Shown here: in pieces, positions 33,921 to 42,914 of the stretch
Layout: every line of letters starts with the position of its first letter
Numbering within the stretch: position 1 is the stretch's first letter
Origin: Streptomyces atratus
GTDB lineage: Bacteria; Actinomycetota; Actinomycetes; Streptomycetales; Streptomycetaceae
Reading direction: 5' to 3'
Assembly: GCF_014648655.1 (NCBI RefSeq)
Contig: NZ_BMRN01000015.1
Coordinates: 111,000 to 174,999 of the forward strand
Length of the DNA stretch: 64,000 nucleotides
The notes under the pieces: generated by a model
What the model saw: only the letters and a program-made list of their open reading frames with translations
What the model was told of the DNA's origin: nothing
Database searches by the model: none
Made by a program: the position numbers and the translations under genes

Positions 33921-34907
33921 TCAACTCCCGCGGACGGTGGACTGGGGGTCGGCGACGGCCACGGCCACGTCGACGGCGAAGGTGATCAGCAGTGCGGCCG
34001 CCCCGTAGACCAGCACGACGCCCTGAACCAGCGGATAGTCCTTCTCGGTGATCGCCTGGACGATCGTGGTGCCGAGGCCGGGCCAGGCGAAGACGTTCTC
34101 GACCAGTACGGTGCCGGCGAGCAGCGAACTGAACAGCAGGCCGCCCAGGGTGAGCGAGGAGGTCAGCAGATTGGGCAGCGCGTGCCGCAGATAGCGCAGC
34201 CGGGCCGGGAGCCGCTTCGCCCGCGCCGTACGCATGTAGTCCTCGCCGAGCACCCGCAGGGTCTCCACCCTGACGATGCGCGACAGCGTGGCCGCCGGGA
34301 CGACGGTGAGTGCCAGCACCGGCAGTACGTAGGAGTCCATGCCGCCTCGCGAGGCCACCGGGAAGACCGGCCAGGCCACTGCGAACGCCGCGATCAGGCC
34401 CACCGCCAGCAGGAATTCGGGCACCGCGCCCAGGAAGCCGGTGACGCCGGTGAAGGCGAGCTCGCCGCGCCGTCTGCGGCCGTCCTTGGTCAGTACGGCG
34501 GCGGTCATCCCGACCGGGATGGCAAGCAACAGGATCAGTACGAACGCGGGGACGGCGATCTGCAGGGTCGCCGGGAGCCTGCTGGAGATGATCTCGGAGA
34601 CGGGCATCTGTGCGCCGATCGAGTCACCGAGCCGGCCGTGGAGGAGATGGCCCACGAAGTCGCCGTACTGCTTCAGCAGCGGCTGGTCCAGGCCGAGCGA
34701 GTGTCTGCGGGCGGCGATCAGCGCCGGGTCGGCGGTGGTGCCGAGGGCCGTCCGCACGGGGTCGCCGGGAATCAGATGGATCATCGCGAAGGCGGCTGTG
34801 ACCAGCGCGGCCAGTGACACCACCAGGCGCCAGGTGCGGCGCAGGGCGAATCCGGCCCAGGGGCTGCGAGCCGTCGTACCCGGGGAGTTCAGGGTGAGCG
34901 TCGCCAT
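33921..34907 (-). CDS. Peptide ABC transporter permease (DppB type)
   Basis: 328 residues. The N-terminal helix LVVSLAALVTAAFAMIHLIPGDPV, the loop LDQPLLKQYGDFVGHLLHGRLGDS and the ATPase contact motif MRTARAKRLPARLRYLRH are typical of DppB. The ATG at 34907 shares one base with the TGA of the binding-protein gene (TGATG), indicating coupled translation. It should pair with the permease half of the following fused protein to form the channel. Confidence 0.92.
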   Translation of the reverse strand: MATLTLNSPGTTARSPWAGFALRRTWRLVVSLAALVTAAFAMIHLIPGDPVRTALGTTADPALIAARRHSLGLDQPLLKQYGDFVGHLLHGRLGDSIGAQMPVSEIISSRLPATLQIAVPAFVLILLLAIPVGMTAAVLTKDGRRRRGELAFTGVTGFLGAVPEFLLAVGLIAAFAVAWPVFPVASRGGMDSYVLPVLALTVVPAATLSRIVRVETLRVLGEDYMRTARAKRLPARLRYLRHALPNLLTSSLTLGGLLFSSLLAGTVLVENVFAWPGLGTTIVQAITEKDYPLVQGVVLVYGAAALLITFAVDVAVAVADPQSTVRGS

Positions 34908-36517
34908 CAGCCGGCGCTCCGCCGCAGAGTGCTGGGGATGATGCCGGCGCCGTCCACCTTGAAGGTGATGCCCTTTCCGTAGTACCGGAGCGGCCTGCTG
35001 ACGATGGGCACGATGTCGACGTCCTTGACCAGGGCGGCATCGGCCGCTTCCCACAGTGCACAGCCCGAGGCGCCGGTTCTGGCCGAGGCCTGCGCGGCGA
35101 GGCGGTGGTAGTCGGCGTTGGTGATGGAACCGAAGTTGTTGCCCTCGGGCGGTGGCGGTCCGTCGTAGAACTGGGTCAGCTGGTCCGGGAGCGTGACTCC
35201 GATGGGTGCCCAGGCGACGTCCCAGTCGCCGCCGCTGAGGGTACTGAGGATGCTGGAGGAACCCGTGGGCTTCGCCGATGCCTTCACGCCGAAGGACGTC
35301 CACTGCTGGACGGCCAGTTCGACCGCCGAGGCGACCTGTGCGCCCTGATTGGTCGGATAACCGAGCCCGACGGTGAGGGGCTTGCCGTCCTTGGTCCAGG
35401 TATCGCCGGTCTTCGCCCAGCCGGCGGCGGTGAGCGCGGCCGCGGCCTGCGCGGGGTCATGGCCGGGGAGGTTCCCGGTCACCGTGTCGCCGGTACAGGG
35501 GGTGGGGGCGGTCTCGCCGATCGCGGTGGCGGGTTTGCCCTTGCCGCCGGTGGCCACGTTTCCGAGCTGCTTCAGATCCAGTACGGAGACCAGAGCCTTG
35601 CGTACCGCCGGGTCGGCGCCCGGACGGCCGGCGGCCTGGTTGAACAGGAACTGCCCGAACAGCGCCTCGATGCTCTCGTTCTTCACCCCGGCCGCGTCCA
35701 GCCGTTCCTGATCGGCACCGCCGATCAAGGCACCGTTGATCTGCCCGGCCATCAGGAGATTGGCTGCGGTCGACTCGTTGGCGACCACCTTGAACACGAG
35801 CTTGCCGGGGAGGCCCGCGCCGGTGGATCCGCGGGGCCCCCAGGCGTATCCGTCCCGCTTGACATATGTGTAGTGGTCGCCCGGGACCGCTTCGGTCAAC
35901 CGGTACGGCCCGCTCGCGTCGGTGGCCTTGGCCAGCGCATCGGGCGCCGCCAGGCTCTTCTTGCAGAGCAGCGGCAGCAGCCGGGCCATCTGCACGATGA
36001 ACGGCGCCGGTTTCGACGTGGTGACGGTGACGGTCCGGCTCGCCCTGTCGGCCTTCGCGTCAGCGGTGACGGGGACGGACAGCCCGAGCATCGGAGACTG
36101 GTTCTTCGGATCGGCGATGTGGTTGTACTCGGCGGCCACGTCGTCCGCGGTGAGCGGCGATCCGTCCTCGCAGGTCACCCCGGAGCGGATGGTGAACTGC
36201 GCGGTCGTGGACGTGGCGGACCATTTCTCGGCCACCCCTGGAACCAGCGAACCGTCGGCTGCGAAATGCACGAGCGTGTCGTACGCGAAGGAGTTCATCG
36301 AAATTGCCGTGCTGGCCAGCGCTGTGGTGGGGCTGAGTGTGCCCGGGTCGGCGGCGACGGCGAGCACCACCGCCGACCCCTCACCGCCGTCGGCGGACGA
36401 GCCGCCGCCGCAGGCGGCCGCGGTGGCGACCAGGCCGAGCACCGTGGCCACCGCGGCCGCCGACCGGGTCCTGCGCGTGGTTCTGCTGCTCGTCTCCGTG
36501 CCTGCGGTGCTGGCCAT
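34907..36517 (-). CDS. Peptide-binding lipoprotein (SBP_bac_5), first gene of the operon
   Basis: 536 residues. Signal peptide with lipobox LVATAAACGGGSS; the mature protein begins VVLAVAADPGTLSPTTA and shows the family segment FTIRSGVTCEDGSPLTADDVAAEYN. It captures the substrate outside the membrane for the four-domain importer encoded next. ATG 36517 was preferred because GGAGG lies 5 nt before it; a GTG two codons upstream overlaps that site. In sequence it is diverged from the lipoprotein at 287-1891, so a different ligand is likely. It heads eleven genes that overlap or nearly touch down to 22246. Confidence 0.92.
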   Translation of the reverse strand: MASTAGTETSSRTTRRTRSAAAVATVLGLVATAAACGGGSSADGGEGSAVVLAVAADPGTLSPTTALASTAISMNSFAYDTLVHFAADGSLVPGVAEKWSATSTTAQFTIRSGVTCEDGSPLTADDVAAEYNHIADPKNQSPMLGLSVPVTADAKADRASRTVTVTTSKPAPFIVQMARLLPLLCKKSLAAPDALAKATDASGPYRLTEAVPGDHYTYVKRDGYAWGPRGSTGAGLPGKLVFKVVANESTAANLLMAGQINGALIGGADQERLDAAGVKNESIEALFGQFLFNQAAGRPGADPAVRKALVSVLDLKQLGNVATGGKGKPATAIGETAPTPCTGDTVTGNLPGHDPAQAAAALTAAGWAKTGDTWTKDGKPLTVGLGYPTNQGAQVASAVELAVQQWTSFGVKASAKPTGSSSILSTLSGGDWDVAWAPIGVTLPDQLTQFYDGPPPPEGNNFGSITNADYHRLAAQASARTGASGCALWEAADAALVKDVDIVPIVSRPLRYYGKGITFKVDGAGIIPSTLRRSAG

Positions 36518-36559
36518 GGTCACCTCCGAGGGAGCGGCACGCCGCCGCCGAGTGAGGGA

Positions 36560-36566
36560 ACATTAG
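36560..36566 (-). promoter_or_regulatory. -10-like element upstream of the peptide operon
   Basis: Reading the minus strand, GCCTAATGTTCCC contains TAATGT about 45 nt upstream of the ATG at 36517. No convincing -35 box is seen, and no clear palindromic operator for PucR was found by eye. Confidence 0.3.
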
Positions 36567-36729
36567 GCAGCCGCGCACCGGCCCCGAGTGGTCGCGAAGC
36601 ACGAAAAACCGCCTCGCCGACGGTGCGCCACGACGAAGACGGACGCGAGAATGCGAGGACGTGAACAATCCGGTCGGGCGGGGAGAAATCCGATCGCGCC
36701 GGAATCGGGTCCCTGGCAGCCTGTGGCGC

Positions 36730-37296
36730 ATGGCCCCCCAGCACCAGGTACGAGCCCACTACGATGCCCGGACGATCGTGGTCTACCAGGCGTACTCACC
36801 GGCAGTCGCTGATCCGTCCCTGCGGGCGAAACGGTTTGTGCCACCGTTCTCGTTCAACCGGATGACCTGGATCAAACCGTCCTTCCTGTGGCTCATGCAC
36901 CGTAGTAACTGGGCGCAGAAGTCGGGACAGGAACGCATCCTCGCGGTACGGATCACCCGTGCCGGATGGGAGGAGGCCCTCTCCCGGGCCGTGCTGACGA
37001 CGGCCGACCCGGCGGCCATCGCCCGGGCCGCCGTACACGTCCAGTGGGATCCCGAACGCTCGCTGCGGGGAGCCGCGCTCAATCACTACAGCATCCAGGT
37101 CGGGGTCGGACGCGGACTGATCCGCACCTTCGCGGAGGACTGGGTCGTCGACCTGACCGACGTCACTCCACAGGCCCGCAGGATCGCGGCACTCAAGCAG
37201 AGCGGCCGGACCGCGCAGGCCCAGCGGCTGCTTCCGCCCGAGCGGATCTACCCGGTGCCTCCGGCCATCGCGAGGAACCTGCTCATCGAGGTGTGA
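36730..37296 (+). CDS. DUF4291 domain protein
   Basis: 188 residues covering the whole family pattern: QVRAHYDARTIVVYQAYSP, RFVPPFSFNRMTWIKPSFLWLMHRSNW, SGQERILAVRITRAGWEEAL, VQWDPERSL and NHYSIQVGVGRGL. The family is widespread in bacteria and fungi and has no established function. ATG 36730 gives the family N-terminus; a longer GTG start at 36661 is open but not conserved-looking. It is divergent from the peptide operon and followed by a hairpin. Confidence 0.85.
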   Translation: MAPQHQVRAHYDARTIVVYQAYSPAVADPSLRAKRFVPPFSFNRMTWIKPSFLWLMHRSNWAQKSGQERILAVRITRAGWEEALSRAVLTTADPAAIARAAVHVQWDPERSLRGAALNHYSIQVGVGRGLIRTFAEDWVVDLTDVTPQARRIAALKQSGRTAQAQRLLPPERIYPVPPAIARNLLIEV

Positions 37297-37334
37297 GCGC
37301 CGGCTCCGCACCGGCATCGGCACACTCACCCGGT

Positions 37335-37370
37335 CGATGCTCTCAATCGCCGTGACGATTGAGAGCATCG
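37335..37370 (+). terminator. Perfect 14-bp hairpin after DUF4291
   Basis: CGATGCTCTCAATC (37335-37348), 8-nt loop, and the exact complement (37357-37370). Less G+C-rich than its surroundings, 38 nt after the stop at 37296. Confidence 0.7.
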
Positions 37371-37919
37371 GTTGCAGCAGCATCTCATCATTCACGCCGC
37401 ACAGCGAAACGCACGGTACCGAAACCGGCTCACGTACTCCGGGCCTGCGCGGTTGCCTCTACAGCGGTGGCTCGATGAGGAGTTCAAGCAGCCACTGGGC
37501 ACCCTCAGAGTCACCTGCCGCACCCACGCTGTCGGACGCACCGGGAAAGAGACGCCCCAGGAGCAGGCCCCTCCTCAGGAGTTGAGCAGGTCGTAGAGCG
37601 CGACGGCATCGGCATCGGAGTACATCTCGGCAGTATGCCGCCACGACTTCGTCTGCCTTCACGGGCCTCCATGGACCGTCCGTTCCATCGACCGCAGCGG
37701 CAGCAACGGTGTCTTCCGGCGGCAGCGCGAAAAACAAAGGGCACAGGCAACGCGACGGGCCCGGGACCGCCAAATGCACCACAGCGGGTTCCTGTTGACC
37801 GACAGTCCGTGGCTGCGATTCCCCGGATGCACCTCCGGCAGGAGGTGCATTCCCGTCCGGATCGTCGCCGGTGATCAATACGTCAGGCAAGCGCGGGTGG
37901 CATATGTGAGGATCTGGCC
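37371..37919. other. 549-nt stretch, mostly decayed
   Basis: No complete gene recognised. A plus-strand frame from 37372 (74 codons) is open and has fairly ordinary composition, but I know no family for it. A 16-codon methyltransferase N-terminus lies on the minus strand at 37575-37625. Confidence 0.45.
37575..37625 (-). pseudogene. N-terminal remnant of a class I methyltransferase
   Basis: A 16-codon frame MYSDADAVALYDLLNS ends in a stop. The pattern x-DADAVALYDLLNPW is how many Streptomyces SAM-dependent methyltransferases begin; the match stops exactly at the expected Asn, after which the sequence is unrelated. Short, so only suggestive. Confidence 0.35.
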
Positions 37920-38726
37920 ATGAGTACATCTTCGCAGTCGCCGGCCGACAGGCTTCAGACGGACCGGCCGCATTCGGCACGCGTGTGGAACTACCTCCTG
38001 GGCGGCAAGGACAACTACTCCGTCGACCACCAGATGGGCGACATGATCCTCAAAGCGTTCCCGGACTTCGCCGCCATCGCCCGCCTCCAGCGGGCCTTCC
38101 TCGCCCGCGCCGTGCGCTTCCTGACCGCAGAGGCGGGCATCCGTCAATTCCTCGACATAGGCACGGGCCTGCCGACGGCCGACAACACCCACGAGGTGGC
38201 CCAGCGGGTGGCCCCGGATTCCCGGATCGTGTACGTCGACAACGACCCGCTCGTACTGACCCATGCCCGCGCCCTGCTCACCAGCACTCCCGAGGGCGCG
38301 TGCGCATACATCGACGCCGACGTCAGGGACGCCGACGCGATTCTCGCCGAGGCCGCCAAGACGCTGGACTTCAGCCGGCCGGTCGGGCTGACCATGCTGG
38401 GGATCATGGGGCAGCTCCCGGATGAGGACGACCCGTGGGCGCTGGTCGACCGGCTGGTGGCCGCGCTCCCTTCAGGAAGCTATCTGGCCCTCAGCGACGG
38501 CACGGACACGAGTGACTCGCTGAACCAGGCCGTCGCCTCCTACAACGCGAACTCGGCAAGCTCGTACCATCTGCGCAGCCCTGAACGGATCGCCGACTTC
38601 TTCCACGGCCTGGACCTGGTGGAGCCGGGCGTCGTGCGGACGTCGGCCTGGCGCCCCGATCCCGACCAGAGCCCGGCGGACACCCTGCAGGGTCATGCGG
38701 TGAGCGGCGTCGGGCTCAAGGTCTGA
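37920..38726 (+). CDS. SAM-dependent methyltransferase, DUF574 family
   Basis: 268 residues. The opening PHSARVWNYLLGGKDNYSVD is diagnostic of this actinobacteria-specific family; the SAM loop is FLDIGTGLPTADNTHEVAQ, followed by IVYVDNDPLVLTHARALL and the late PDEDDPWALVDRLVAALPSGSYLALSDGT. Numerous paralogs exist in every Streptomyces genome and their substrates are unknown. GAGGAT precedes the ATG at 37920. No partner gene nearby. Confidence 0.92.
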   Translation: MSTSSQSPADRLQTDRPHSARVWNYLLGGKDNYSVDHQMGDMILKAFPDFAAIARLQRAFLARAVRFLTAEAGIRQFLDIGTGLPTADNTHEVAQRVAPDSRIVYVDNDPLVLTHARALLTSTPEGACAYIDADVRDADAILAEAAKTLDFSRPVGLTMLGIMGQLPDEDDPWALVDRLVAALPSGSYLALSDGTDTSDSLNQAVASYNANSASSYHLRSPERIADFFHGLDLVEPGVVRTSAWRPDPDQSPADTLQGHAVSGVGLKV

Positions 38727-38734
38727 GACACCGG

Positions 38735-38786
38735 GGTCCTCCGGGAGCCGTGACCACGCGGTCCGCGACCCCGGCTCCGGAGGACC
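38735..38786. terminator. Hairpin between methyltransferase and DinB gene
   Basis: GGTCCTCCGGGAGCCG (38735-38750) and CGGCTCCGGAGGACC (38772-38786) pair with one bulged G, between convergent genes. Confidence 0.7.
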
Positions 38787-38858
38787 AGGGCATGGAACAG
38801 GGACCGGAGTGCGCCGACGCCGTCCGACGGCACAACAGACCCCCGCTCGCGTCGAGTT

Positions 38859-39368
38859 CTACCGGCGCTCGAGCGCGCCCCGTACGAAGGCCGCCTGGCC
38901 GGCGTGCTGAAGGTCGTCCGAGATGACGCTGATCAGACGGACCCCGAGGGTGACCGGCGGCGACCATGCCTCGTCGACGACGCGGTTCAGAGCCCTGCCG
39001 TCGAGCCCACTGATGAATCCGAGAGTCTGTTCATGGACGTCGTCGTAGTAGCCGAGCAGCAGTTCGGGCGAGCCCACCTGCACAGCCGCGACGTCTGCGG
39101 TGCTGTGTCCGTACCCGGTGGCGTCCTTCGCGAAGGGCAGATCGAAGCGGGAGGCCCAGTCCCGGGTGAACCAGACCTGCTCGATATCTGCCGCATCCGA
39201 GATGTGGTCGTCCTGGATCCGGGTGAGGTGCCACACGAGCCACGCGATCGTGTTCGCTCCGTCGTCGAGGCGAGCGTGGAGGTCGGCGCGTGAAAGGCCC
39301 TCGACCACCGAGTGCACCGTCTCCTGGACGCGGGTGAACGCGTCCGTCAAAAGGTCAGCACTGTTCAT
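38859..39368 (-). CDS. DinB-fold protein, mycothiol transferase-like (DUF664)
   Basis: 169 residues, four-helix DinB fold. The metal His residues are visible in TIAWLVWHLTRIQDDH and VISDDLQHAGQAAFVRG. In actinomycetes the DUF664/DinB proteins include mycothiol S-transferases for detoxification, and this protein has their length and His spacing. Starts at ATG 39368 after a G-rich stretch. Single gene convergent with the methyltransferase. Confidence 0.82.
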   Translation of the reverse strand: MNSADLLTDAFTRVQETVHSVVEGLSRADLHARLDDGANTIAWLVWHLTRIQDDHISDAADIEQVWFTRDWASRFDLPFAKDATGYGHSTADVAAVQVGSPELLLGYYDDVHEQTLGFISGLDGRALNRVVDEAWSPPVTLGVRLISVISDDLQHAGQAAFVRGALERR

Positions 39369-39577
39369 GCCCTCACCATCTCCGCTCTCGCGCTCGTCCC
39401 CTGCCACCGACACGCGCCGTACACGACTCGGCCGACGGCCACCGCCCCTGACTCACAGGGGCAATTCAGCATTCCGCGTAGGGTGGAGACATGATGTGAC
39501 GCATGTCCGGAATCCGGGACCCCGTGGCCTCTTTCGTGCCTGGGCGAACCCGATTCCGACGAGGGAGAAGAACCAAC

Positions 39578-40501
39578 ATGACCCCGTCGAACCCCATCGA
39601 CGTCCCCGACGCGTTCGCCGCGTCGTACGGCCAAAACAGCGGCGCGTCCGGCCGTGCCTGGATCACCGCCCTGCCGGCACTGGGCGCAGAGTTCCTGGAC
39701 CGTTGGACACTGCGGCCGGACGGCTCCGCAGCACATGGCATGGCCTCACTCGTACTGCCCGTGATCCGCGCGGACGGTACACCCGCGGTGCTGAAGCTCC
39801 AGCAGGTAACCGAGGACAACATCGGGGCCGCGCCCGGCCTGCGGGCGTGGAACGGCAACGGAGTCGTGCGCCTGCTCGACCACGACCCGGACACCGGCAC
39901 CACGCTGCTGGAACGACTGGACGCGGCCCGGCCGCTGTCGTCGGTGGCCGACGACACCGCAGCCATGCAGATCCTCGCCGAGCTGCTGGCCCGCCTGGTC
40001 GCGGTGCCCGCGCCACAGGGTCTTCGGCACCTGGCCGACATCGCCGCGGCCATGCTCGATGAGGTGGCACGCGCCGTGCCGAGGCTGCGTGACCCCGTCG
40101 AGCGACAGCTGGTACGCACCTGCGCGGCGGCGGTGGCCGAACTGACCGGCGAACCCGGCGACCGCCTGCTGCACTGGGACCTGCACTACGACAACATCCT
40201 CGCCGGACAGCGGGAACCCTGGCTGGCCATCGATCCCGAACCCCTGGCCGGCGACCCCGGTTTCGAGCTGCTGCCCGCGATGGACAACCGGTGGGCGGAG
40301 GTCATGGCGACCGGCGACGTGACACGCGCGGTGCTCCGCCGCTTCGACCTGCTGACCGAGGTACTCGGCCTGGACCGCCAGAGGGCGACGGGCTGGACAC
40401 TCGGCCGCGTCCTGCAGAACGCGTTGTGGGACATCGACGACGGCAACACCGCACTGGAGCCGGCCCAGGTCGCCATCGCCACTGCCCTGTTGAGCCGATA
40501 G
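39578..40501 (+). CDS. Aminoglycoside 6-phosphotransferase / hydroxyurea kinase-type (APH(6)-like)
   Basis: 307 residues. The kinase fold shows the ATP Lys in TPAVLKLQQVTEDN, the catalytic loop LLHWDLHYDNILAG (HxDxxxxN) and the metal Asp in AIDPEPLAGDPGFELLP. That set is the APH(6)/hydroxyurea phosphotransferase family (PF04655), which inactivates streptomycin or hydroxyurea by phosphorylation; many chromosomal members have no proven drug substrate. ATG 39578 has GGGAGAA 9 nt upstream. Confidence 0.88.
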   Translation: MTPSNPIDVPDAFAASYGQNSGASGRAWITALPALGAEFLDRWTLRPDGSAAHGMASLVLPVIRADGTPAVLKLQQVTEDNIGAAPGLRAWNGNGVVRLLDHDPDTGTTLLERLDAARPLSSVADDTAAMQILAELLARLVAVPAPQGLRHLADIAAAMLDEVARAVPRLRDPVERQLVRTCAAAVAELTGEPGDRLLHWDLHYDNILAGQREPWLAIDPEPLAGDPGFELLPAMDNRWAEVMATGDVTRAVLRRFDLLTEVLGLDRQRATGWTLGRVLQNALWDIDDGNTALEPAQVAIATALLSR

Positions 40502-40536
40502 GCGCAGGAGTGCTGCCCCGAAAGCCGGATGCGGTT

Positions 40537-40754
40537 TCAGAGCGGCGGAACCGCGGGTGCTGCGGCCGGAGCCGTTCTGAGGTGGTCGGCGCCCGAGTGC
40601 ACCGCCCACACGAAGACGCCGAGCGACACGGCCGCGACCGCCACGGAGTCGTACGGTGCCGGCAGGTGGCCGGAACCACCGAAGGTGCCGAGCCATGACA
40701 GCAGCGTCAGCGCGGCCAGATGAAAGACGAGCCGGCCTGCCACGGAGTCGACGT
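40537..40754 (-). pseudogene. C-terminal remnant of an APC-type amino acid permease
   Basis: About 72 codons with two hydrophobic helices: LVFHLAALTLLSWLGTFGGSG and DSVAVAAVSLGVFVWAVHSG. The GTFGGSGHLP turn between the last two helices is typical of APC-superfamily amino acid permeases. Everything upstream of the penultimate helix is gone and there is no plausible start; the frame is cut at a hairpin at 40755-40790. Confidence 0.6.
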
Positions 40755-40790
40755 GCGCAGCCCCTGAACAGTAGCGCTCAGGGGCTGCGC
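40755..40790 (-). terminator. Perfect 13-bp hairpin next to the permease remnant
   Basis: GCGCAGCCCCTGA (40755-40767), 10-nt loop, exact complement (40778-40790). It lies downstream of the small gene ending at 40855 on the minus strand. Confidence 0.7.
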
Positions 40791-40854
40791 GACGGTTGTG
40801 CGCCCATGGCGTCGGGTGAGACAGCCCTGGCATTCGGCCGCGCCCCGGCGGCGA

Positions 40855-41046
40855 CTACTCCATGGGATAGATGTCCCCGCTCGCCATGCCGCTGAGCTGA
40901 TCACTCTCCGCTTCGATCCTGCGGGCCTTCTCCTTCAGGCGTTGGCGTTCCTTGGGGTCGGTGGTGCGCTCGGCTGCGTCCTGGAGATCCTTCGCCTTGG
41001 CGCGCATCTGCCTCACCCGACCGCGATATTCTTCTGATTCGCTCAT
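40855..41046 (-). CDS. Small charged coiled-coil protein (DUF6381-like)
   Basis: 63 residues: RGRVRQMRAKAKDLQDAAER, DPKERQRLKEKARRIEAESDQ and the closing GMASGDIYPME. Nearly all of it is amphipathic helix rich in Lys/Arg/Glu, and the C-terminal motif is one I associate with the small Streptomyces family DUF6381. AAGGAG lies 5 nt before ATG 41046, an excellent ribosome binding site, which argues that the gene is real. Function unknown; possibly a general-stress small protein. Confidence 0.7.
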   Translation of the reverse strand: MSESEEYRGRVRQMRAKAKDLQDAAERTTDPKERQRLKEKARRIEAESDQLSGMASGDIYPME

Positions 41047-41849
41047 GATCACTCCTTGGATCTGCGGACGGAGCGGGCCCCACACGGATCAGGCTTTTCC
41101 GGGGCAGCGCACTCCAGGCAGTTACCCACTGTTGTGCCGGACGCGGCAGAGGGTCATCCGCCGGCCCGGCGTCCCGGGCGGCGACGCCGCTCGGGACGCG
41201 GTTTCCCACCTCCAGAGTAGGCAGTATGCGCCTGACGTGGGCCTTCACCGTGCTCTCGCTCATCCGTAGCCGCCCACCCGGGCCCCTGCCGGGCCCTCAG
41301 CCTCGGGACCGGCGCCAGGGACAGCGGGATGCGCCGGCGCCTGCCCAGTGGGCACCCGCGCCCGGGAAGCCGAGTCCGATCGCCGGCATCCAGGGGGCCT
41401 CGGCCGGCGGGGTGCCGTTCCGGGTGGGCCGCAGGCTGCCGGGCTCCCGCACCCCGGGGACCCGCAGGTACGGGCCGAGCAGGCCGCCGGAGAACCCTGT
41501 CAGCGCCAGTCCGGCCATGCGCGAGGGCTTGAGCGGGCTCACGCTCGGCGCCGACGTGATGGAGACGGTCACACTCCTGTCCGACGTCCCGGCCGCACTG
41601 CGCTCCGCGGCCGGGGCTGCCCTGCCCTTGCCTCCCGGTACAGGCAATGGCGACTTCTGTTGATCACGGAGCAACCTCGGACACGCCACTGCCGTCTTGA
41701 TCCACAGCAAGGCGGTTCGCCGCAAGCAACAAGCCACGTCCGACCCCCCACGAACGCCCGGGTCCGACCACCGGACGACTATGCACTTTGCGTATACATG
41801 AAATGCATAGGTTCCCTGCTGTCGACCCGGCCGCGCGCGAAAGGCTCCC
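41047..41849. other. 803-nt stretch holding a LuxR remnant and unassigned sequence
   Basis: Apart from the LuxR-type helix remnant on the minus strand, long frames are open on both strands at 41300-41660 but none belongs to a family I recognise. The last 200 nt before 41850 are less G+C-rich and probably contain the promoter of the TPR gene. Confidence 0.4.
41190..41300 (-). pseudogene. LuxR-type HTH remnant
   Basis: The minus strand reads MSESTVKAHVRRILPTLEVGNRV in frame, which is the recognition-helix half of a LuxR/NarL output domain (SESTVKAHVRRIL). The first half of the domain and the receiver are missing, and the last helix is altered. Too short to work. Confidence 0.5.
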
Positions 41850-42914
41850 ATGCACAGCAAGGCACTGGCGCCCGAGTACCAAGGCGCCCTCACCAAGATG
41901 TCGGTGAACTCCTCACTCACGGATGTACTGGCCGAAGGAGTACGTCACTTGAGGGAGGCCGAGCACAGCGGTTCACAACGGGAAGTGGCGCGATGCGGGC
42001 TCGCGGTCGCCGAGGCGCATCGCAGGCTCGGCAACGTGAAGGAAGCCGATCAGGCGTGGAAGGCCAGTTACCGGGCCGCCCGCTCGGCCGGTGACCTCGG
42101 GGCCATGGCCTGGGCACTGTGGAGCGGTGGGACACTCGCCCGGCAGCGCGGTGAACTCAGGCTCGCTTTCAGGCTGTTGGCACTCGCGGCCGACATGGGG
42201 AAACGAGGCGGGGATATCGTCGCCCGTGGCTACTCCCTCGCCGGCCTTGCGGAGACCGGGCGAATACAGGGCGACTACCAGACCGTCGCTGTCCTGCACG
42301 AACAGCTGCTCGCCGAGGCACGCGCCCGTGGCGAGGCGCGCCACACCGTGTGGGCACTGGAGGGCATCGCACAGATCCACCGCAACACCGGATCGCTCGA
42401 CAGCGCCCTGGCCATGTTCGAGGAAGCGGCGCAGTTGGCCGGAAATGCGGACGACCGGCGTGGCCGCGCGTGGGCCCTGCGCGGCATGGCCGACATCATC
42501 TCCCTGCGGGACGACGATCCGGAGCGTGCCCTGGCCCTGCTCACGGAGGCCGAACTCACCTGCCGCGAGATGAAGTTGTCCAGTGCGCTCGCGTACAACC
42601 ACAAGATGCGCGCCAACGTGCTCTTCCGCGCGCGCCGTTACGAGGAGGCGCGCCAGGTCTACGAGGAAGCGCTCGCCGAGTTCCGTGCCATGTCCGAACC
42701 CCGCGGTGAAGCGCTGGCCCGGCTCGGTCTCGTCAAGTCGCTCGCCCGGCTCGGCCGCGACCGGAACGAGACCGCCGCCGATCTGGACGAGTTGCGCCGC
42801 ACCCTGAGCCGGATCGGCCTGCTCAACGCCCGGGACATGGTGGACAAGGCGTACGCCGAACTCGGGGTGACACCGGTCGGTGGAGAGACGGAAGAGGAAA
42901 GCGGACGACGATGA
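41850..42914 (+). CDS. Tetratricopeptide repeat protein coupled to a prenyl synthase gene
   Basis: 354 residues, almost entirely TPR-like helical pairs, for example AVAEAHRRLGNVKEADQAWK, LEGIAQIHRNTGSLDSALAMFEEA, LRGMADIISLRDDDPERALALL and MRANVLFRARRYEEARQVYEEALAEF. No enzymatic or DNA-binding domain is visible, so it should be a scaffold. The stop overlaps the ATG of the polyprenyl synthase gene (ATGA). A start at 41898 (MSVNSSLTDVL) is an alternative; GAAAGG before 41850 favours the longer one. Confidence 0.82.
   Translation: MHSKALAPEYQGALTKMSVNSSLTDVLAEGVRHLREAEHSGSQREVARCGLAVAEAHRRLGNVKEADQAWKASYRAARSAGDLGAMAWALWSGGTLARQRGELRLAFRLLALAADMGKRGGDIVARGYSLAGLAETGRIQGDYQTVAVLHEQLLAEARARGEARHTVWALEGIAQIHRNTGSLDSALAMFEEAAQLAGNADDRRGRAWALRGMADIISLRDDDPERALALLTEAELTCREMKLSSALAYNHKMRANVLFRARRYEEARQVYEEALAEFRAMSEPRGEALARLGLVKSLARLGRDRNETAADLDELRRTLSRIGLLNARDMVDKAYAELGVTPVGGETEEESGRR

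Noticed and set aside
41300..41663. Plus-strand frame of 145 codons
   Set aside because: No recognisable domain; the opposite strand is equally open and the flanks are remnants.
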